From Geothrix sp. PMB-07 (lineage in GTDB: Bacteria > Acidobacteriota > Holophagae > Holophagales > Holophagaceae): a DNA stretch of 64,000 nucleotides. Each line of letters opens with the position of its first letter. The first letter of the stretch is position 1. A model generated the notes under the pieces. That model saw only the letters and a list, made by a program, of their open reading frames with translations. It was not told where the DNA came from and searched no databases. This document shows, piece after piece, positions 61,937 through 64,000 of this stretch. The position numbers and the translations under genes are program-made. The DNA lies in the NCBI RefSeq assembly GCF_030758935.1, contig NZ_CP132333.1:3286992-3350991 (forward strand), written 5' to 3'.

Positions 61937-64000
61937 ATGCTTTTCACCAAGCCCCACAACCTGCCTTCCCCCTGGAGGGTCCTGGGCCCCGCCCTGGTCC
62001 TCTGCACCACCTTCGCCCTCGCCGCGGACTACCCGGTCAAGCCCGTGCCCTTCACCTCCGTGCGCATCACGGGAGGCTTCTGGCAGCCCCGCCAGGAGGT
62101 GAACCGAAAAGTGACCCTGCCCTTCGCCTTCGAGCAATGCGAGGCCACCGGGCGCATCAAGAACTTCGACCAGGCCGCCGAGGTGCTGCGGCGCCGGGCC
62201 GCCGGGGAGAAGGACTTCCAGATGCAGCCCCTCACCGAGTACACCTTCGACGACTCGGACGCCTACAAGAGCATCGAGGGCGCCGCCTACGCCCTGAGCC
62301 TCCAGCGGGACCCCGCGCTCGAGGCCCTCTGCGACGGCATCATCACCCGCATCGCCGCGGCCCAGGAGCCGGACGGCTACCTGTACACCTGGCGCACCAT
62401 GCACCCGGATTCACCGGCCCATCCCTGGATCCACGAGAAGCGCTGGCTCAATGACCCCGACCTCAGCCACGAGCTGTACAACCTGGGCCATCTCTACGAG
62501 GCAGGCACGGCCTACTATCAGGCCACGGGCAAGCGGGCCCTGCTGGATGTCTGCCTGAAGAGCGCCGAGCTCCTCTGGAAAAATTTCGGCAAGGGCGACC
62601 TCAAGATCGCCCCCGGCCACCAGGTGGTGGAGATGGGCCTGGCCAAGCTCTACCGGATCACGGGTGACGAGCGCTGGATCAAGCTCGCCAAGTTCTTCCT
62701 GGACGTGCGCGGCCCCGGTGGCGACACCTATGCCCAGATGCACAAGCGGGTGGTGGACCAGGACGAGGCCGTGGGCCACGCCGTGCGGGCCGGCTACATG
62801 TACTCAGGCATGGCCGACGTGGCCGCCCTCACCGGCGATCCCAGCTACATGAAGGCCATCACCCGGATCTGGGACAACGTGGTGGGCCGCAAGCTCTACA
62901 TCACCGGCGGCATCGGCGCCCGGGGGTCGGGCGAGGCCTTCGGCGATGACTACGAACTGCCCCAGCGCGCCTACAACGAGACCTGCGCCGCCATCGCCAA
63001 CCTCATGTGGAACCACCGCATGTTCCTCATGACCGGCGAATCCAAGTTCATGGACGTCTTCGAGCGCACCCTCTACAACGGCTTCCTCAGCGGCGTCTCC
63101 CTCAGCGGCGACCGCTTCTTCTATCCCAATCCGCTGGTCTACGACGGCAAGAGCCGGAACAACCATGGGCACGCAGGTCGGGCCCCCTGGTTCGGCTGCG
63201 CCTGCTGCCCTCCCAACGTTCTGCGCACCCTGGCGGCCCTGTCGGGCTACATGTACGCCGTGAAGGACGACCGCCTCTTCGTGAACCTCTACGCCCAGAG
63301 CCAGGCCACCACGGAGGTGGCAGGCACCTCCGTGACCCTGAGCCAGACCACGGATTATCCGTGGTCTGGGCGCATCCGCATGGGCGTGGATCCGGCGAAG
63401 CCCGGCGCCTTCAGCCTCTGCATCCGCATTCCCGGCTGGACCCAGGGCCAGCCCCTGCCCAGCGACCTCTACGCCTACCGGGATGCCAAGACGGGCCTCG
63501 GTCCCTGGACTGTCTCCGTCAACGGCAAGGCGGTCCCCGCCGAACTGCGCGATGGCTACGCCATCCTGACGCGCACGTGGCGCCAGGGTGACCGGGTGGA
63601 CGTGGATCTGCCCATGCCCGTGCGGACGGTCGTGGGCAACGCGCATGTGGCGGCCACCCGGGGCCGTGTCGCCCTGGAGCGGGGCCCGATGGTCTACTGC
63701 CTGGAAGGCAGCGACAACGGCGGCGACATCTTCGATGTGGCGGTGCCCGCCCTCCAGAACGTGAAGCCCGTGAGCCGACCCGGTTTCCTGGGCGGTGTGA
63801 CCGTGCTGGACATCCAGGGCGCCCACCGCGTCTCCCGACTCAAGGAGGGCGGCACCACCTCCACCCGCGCCACCGTGACCGCCATTCCCTACTTCGCCTG
63901 GGCCAACCGCGGGCCCTCGCCCATGCAGGTCTGGCTGCCCACCGAGGAAAAGGATGTGCCCCTGCCGCCCAAGCCGACGCTGGCTTCTGAAAGCAAGGTG
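61937..64000 (+). CDS. Exported beta-L-arabinofuranosidase, GH127 type (cut by window edge)
   Basis: The frame from ATG 61937 (GGAGCAGCCCC upstream) stays open for 688 codons to the window end, so the 3' part is outside. The product has a signal peptide (VLGPALVLCTTFALAADYP), then VRITGGFWQPRQEVNRKVTLPFAFEQCEATGRIKNFD, QMHKRVVDQDEAVGHAVRAGYMYSG, YNETCAAIANLMWNHRMF with acid/base Glu, and WFGCACCPPNVLRTLAALSGYMY with the zinc-bound Cys pair (about 423) as in bifidobacterial HypBA1. It should release L-arabinose from beta-1,2-arabino-oligosaccharides on hydroxyproline. The next residues would complete the C-terminal beta domains. Confidence 0.92.
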   Translation, partial: MLFTKPHNLPSPWRVLGPALVLCTTFALAADYPVKPVPFTSVRITGGFWQPRQEVNRKVTLPFAFEQCEATGRIKNFDQAAEVLRRRAAGEKDFQMQPLTEYTFDDSDAYKSIEGAAYALSLQRDPALEALCDGIITRIAAAQEPDGYLYTWRTMHPDSPAHPWIHEKRWLNDPDLSHELYNLGHLYEAGTAYYQATGKRALLDVCLKSAELLWKNFGKGDLKIAPGHQVVEMGLAKLYRITGDERWIKLAKFFLDVRGPGGDTYAQMHKRVVDQDEAVGHAVRAGYMYSGMADVAALTGDPSYMKAITRIWDNVVGRKLYITGGIGARGSGEAFGDDYELPQRAYNETCAAIANLMWNHRMFLMTGESKFMDVFERTLYNGFLSGVSLSGDRFFYPNPLVYDGKSRNNHGHAGRAPWFGCACCPPNVLRTLAALSGYMYAVKDDRLFVNLYAQSQATTEVAGTSVTLSQTTDYPWSGRIRMGVDPAKPGAFSLCIRIPGWTQGQPLPSDLYAYRDAKTGLGPWTVSVNGKAVPAELRDGYAILTRTWRQGDRVDVDLPMPVRTVVGNAHVAATRGRVALERGPMVYCLEGSDNGGDIFDVAVPALQNVKPVSRPGFLGGVTVLDIQGAHRVSRLKEGGTTSTRATVTAIPYFAWANRGPSPMQVWLPTEEKDVPLPPKPTLASESKV

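Noticed and set aside
60443-62404. A 653-codon minus-strand open frame opposite the glycosidases
   Set aside because: It spans the junction of two plus-strand glycosidase genes with visible catalytic motifs and has no domain of its own.

Overview
The window looks like a chromosomal segment of a Gram-negative, plant-polymer-degrading bacterium, most likely an acidobacterium of the Holophaga/Geothrix type (moderate confidence). The reasons are two Oar-like TonB receptors with an N-terminal carboxypeptidase-regulatory-like domain, flanking beta-barrel proteins, an exported M61 peptidase, and GC-rich core genes with GGAGG ribosome sites. No rRNA, tRNA or CRISPR was seen.

Left third to half (1-33 kb) is an accessory region full of insertion sequences. 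Positions 1-2860 hold an IS481 end, two inverted copies of one IS3-family element (the first cut off exactly at the tip of the second) and an IS200/IS605 remnant. Positions 3.1-9.4 kb hold an outer-membrane cassette (barrel protein, TonB receptor, barrel protein) with a divergent FCD-type GntR regulator. Positions 9.6-12.1 kb are an IS graveyard and an IS5/IS427-type element that splits a histidine kinase gene. An AT-rich, probably foreign block follows (12.1-21.2 kb): the split kinase, a large secreted Ig-repeat lipoprotein with a metzincin zinc site, and a divergent LytS-like degenerate-kinase/kinase pair with a LytTR response regulator. A chemoreceptor (22.4-24.0 kb) sits between IS remnants.

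Positions 24.4-27.7 kb hold the most unusual locus: a small XRE repressor with a palindrome over the divergent promoter, then a tight operon of an OGG-like HhH-GPD glycosylase, a small Met-Gly-Lys-Gly protein, a PfkB kinase fused to a nucleoside deoxyribosyltransferase, and a QueC-like enzyme truncated by an IS3 element. The set resembles the base-modification genes of type IV CBASS, but no CD-NTase is present. Two nested IS3 elements, a truncated HTH protein, and an XRE/nucleotidyltransferase toxin-antitoxin-like pair follow (to 33 kb).

The right half (33-64 kb) is GC-rich and metabolic: M61 peptidase, transketolase, a PAS-AraC regulator divergent from a complete 4-hydroxyproline catabolic operon (epimerase, three-part dehydrogenase, deaminase, semialdehyde dehydrogenase), a SemiSWEET, then araD-araB-araA, an SSS symporter, a HAD phosphatase, transaldolase, a second barrel/TonB receptor/barrel cassette, a GH51 alpha-L-arabinofuranosidase and two GH127/GH146-type beta-L-arabinofuranosidases (the last runs off the right edge). 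A shared palindrome lies upstream of tkt, araD and the second TonB cassette. Hydroxyproline and L-arabinose are the two building blocks of Hyp-arabinosides in plant extensins, so the whole right half reads as a locus for consuming hydroxyproline-rich plant glycoproteins.
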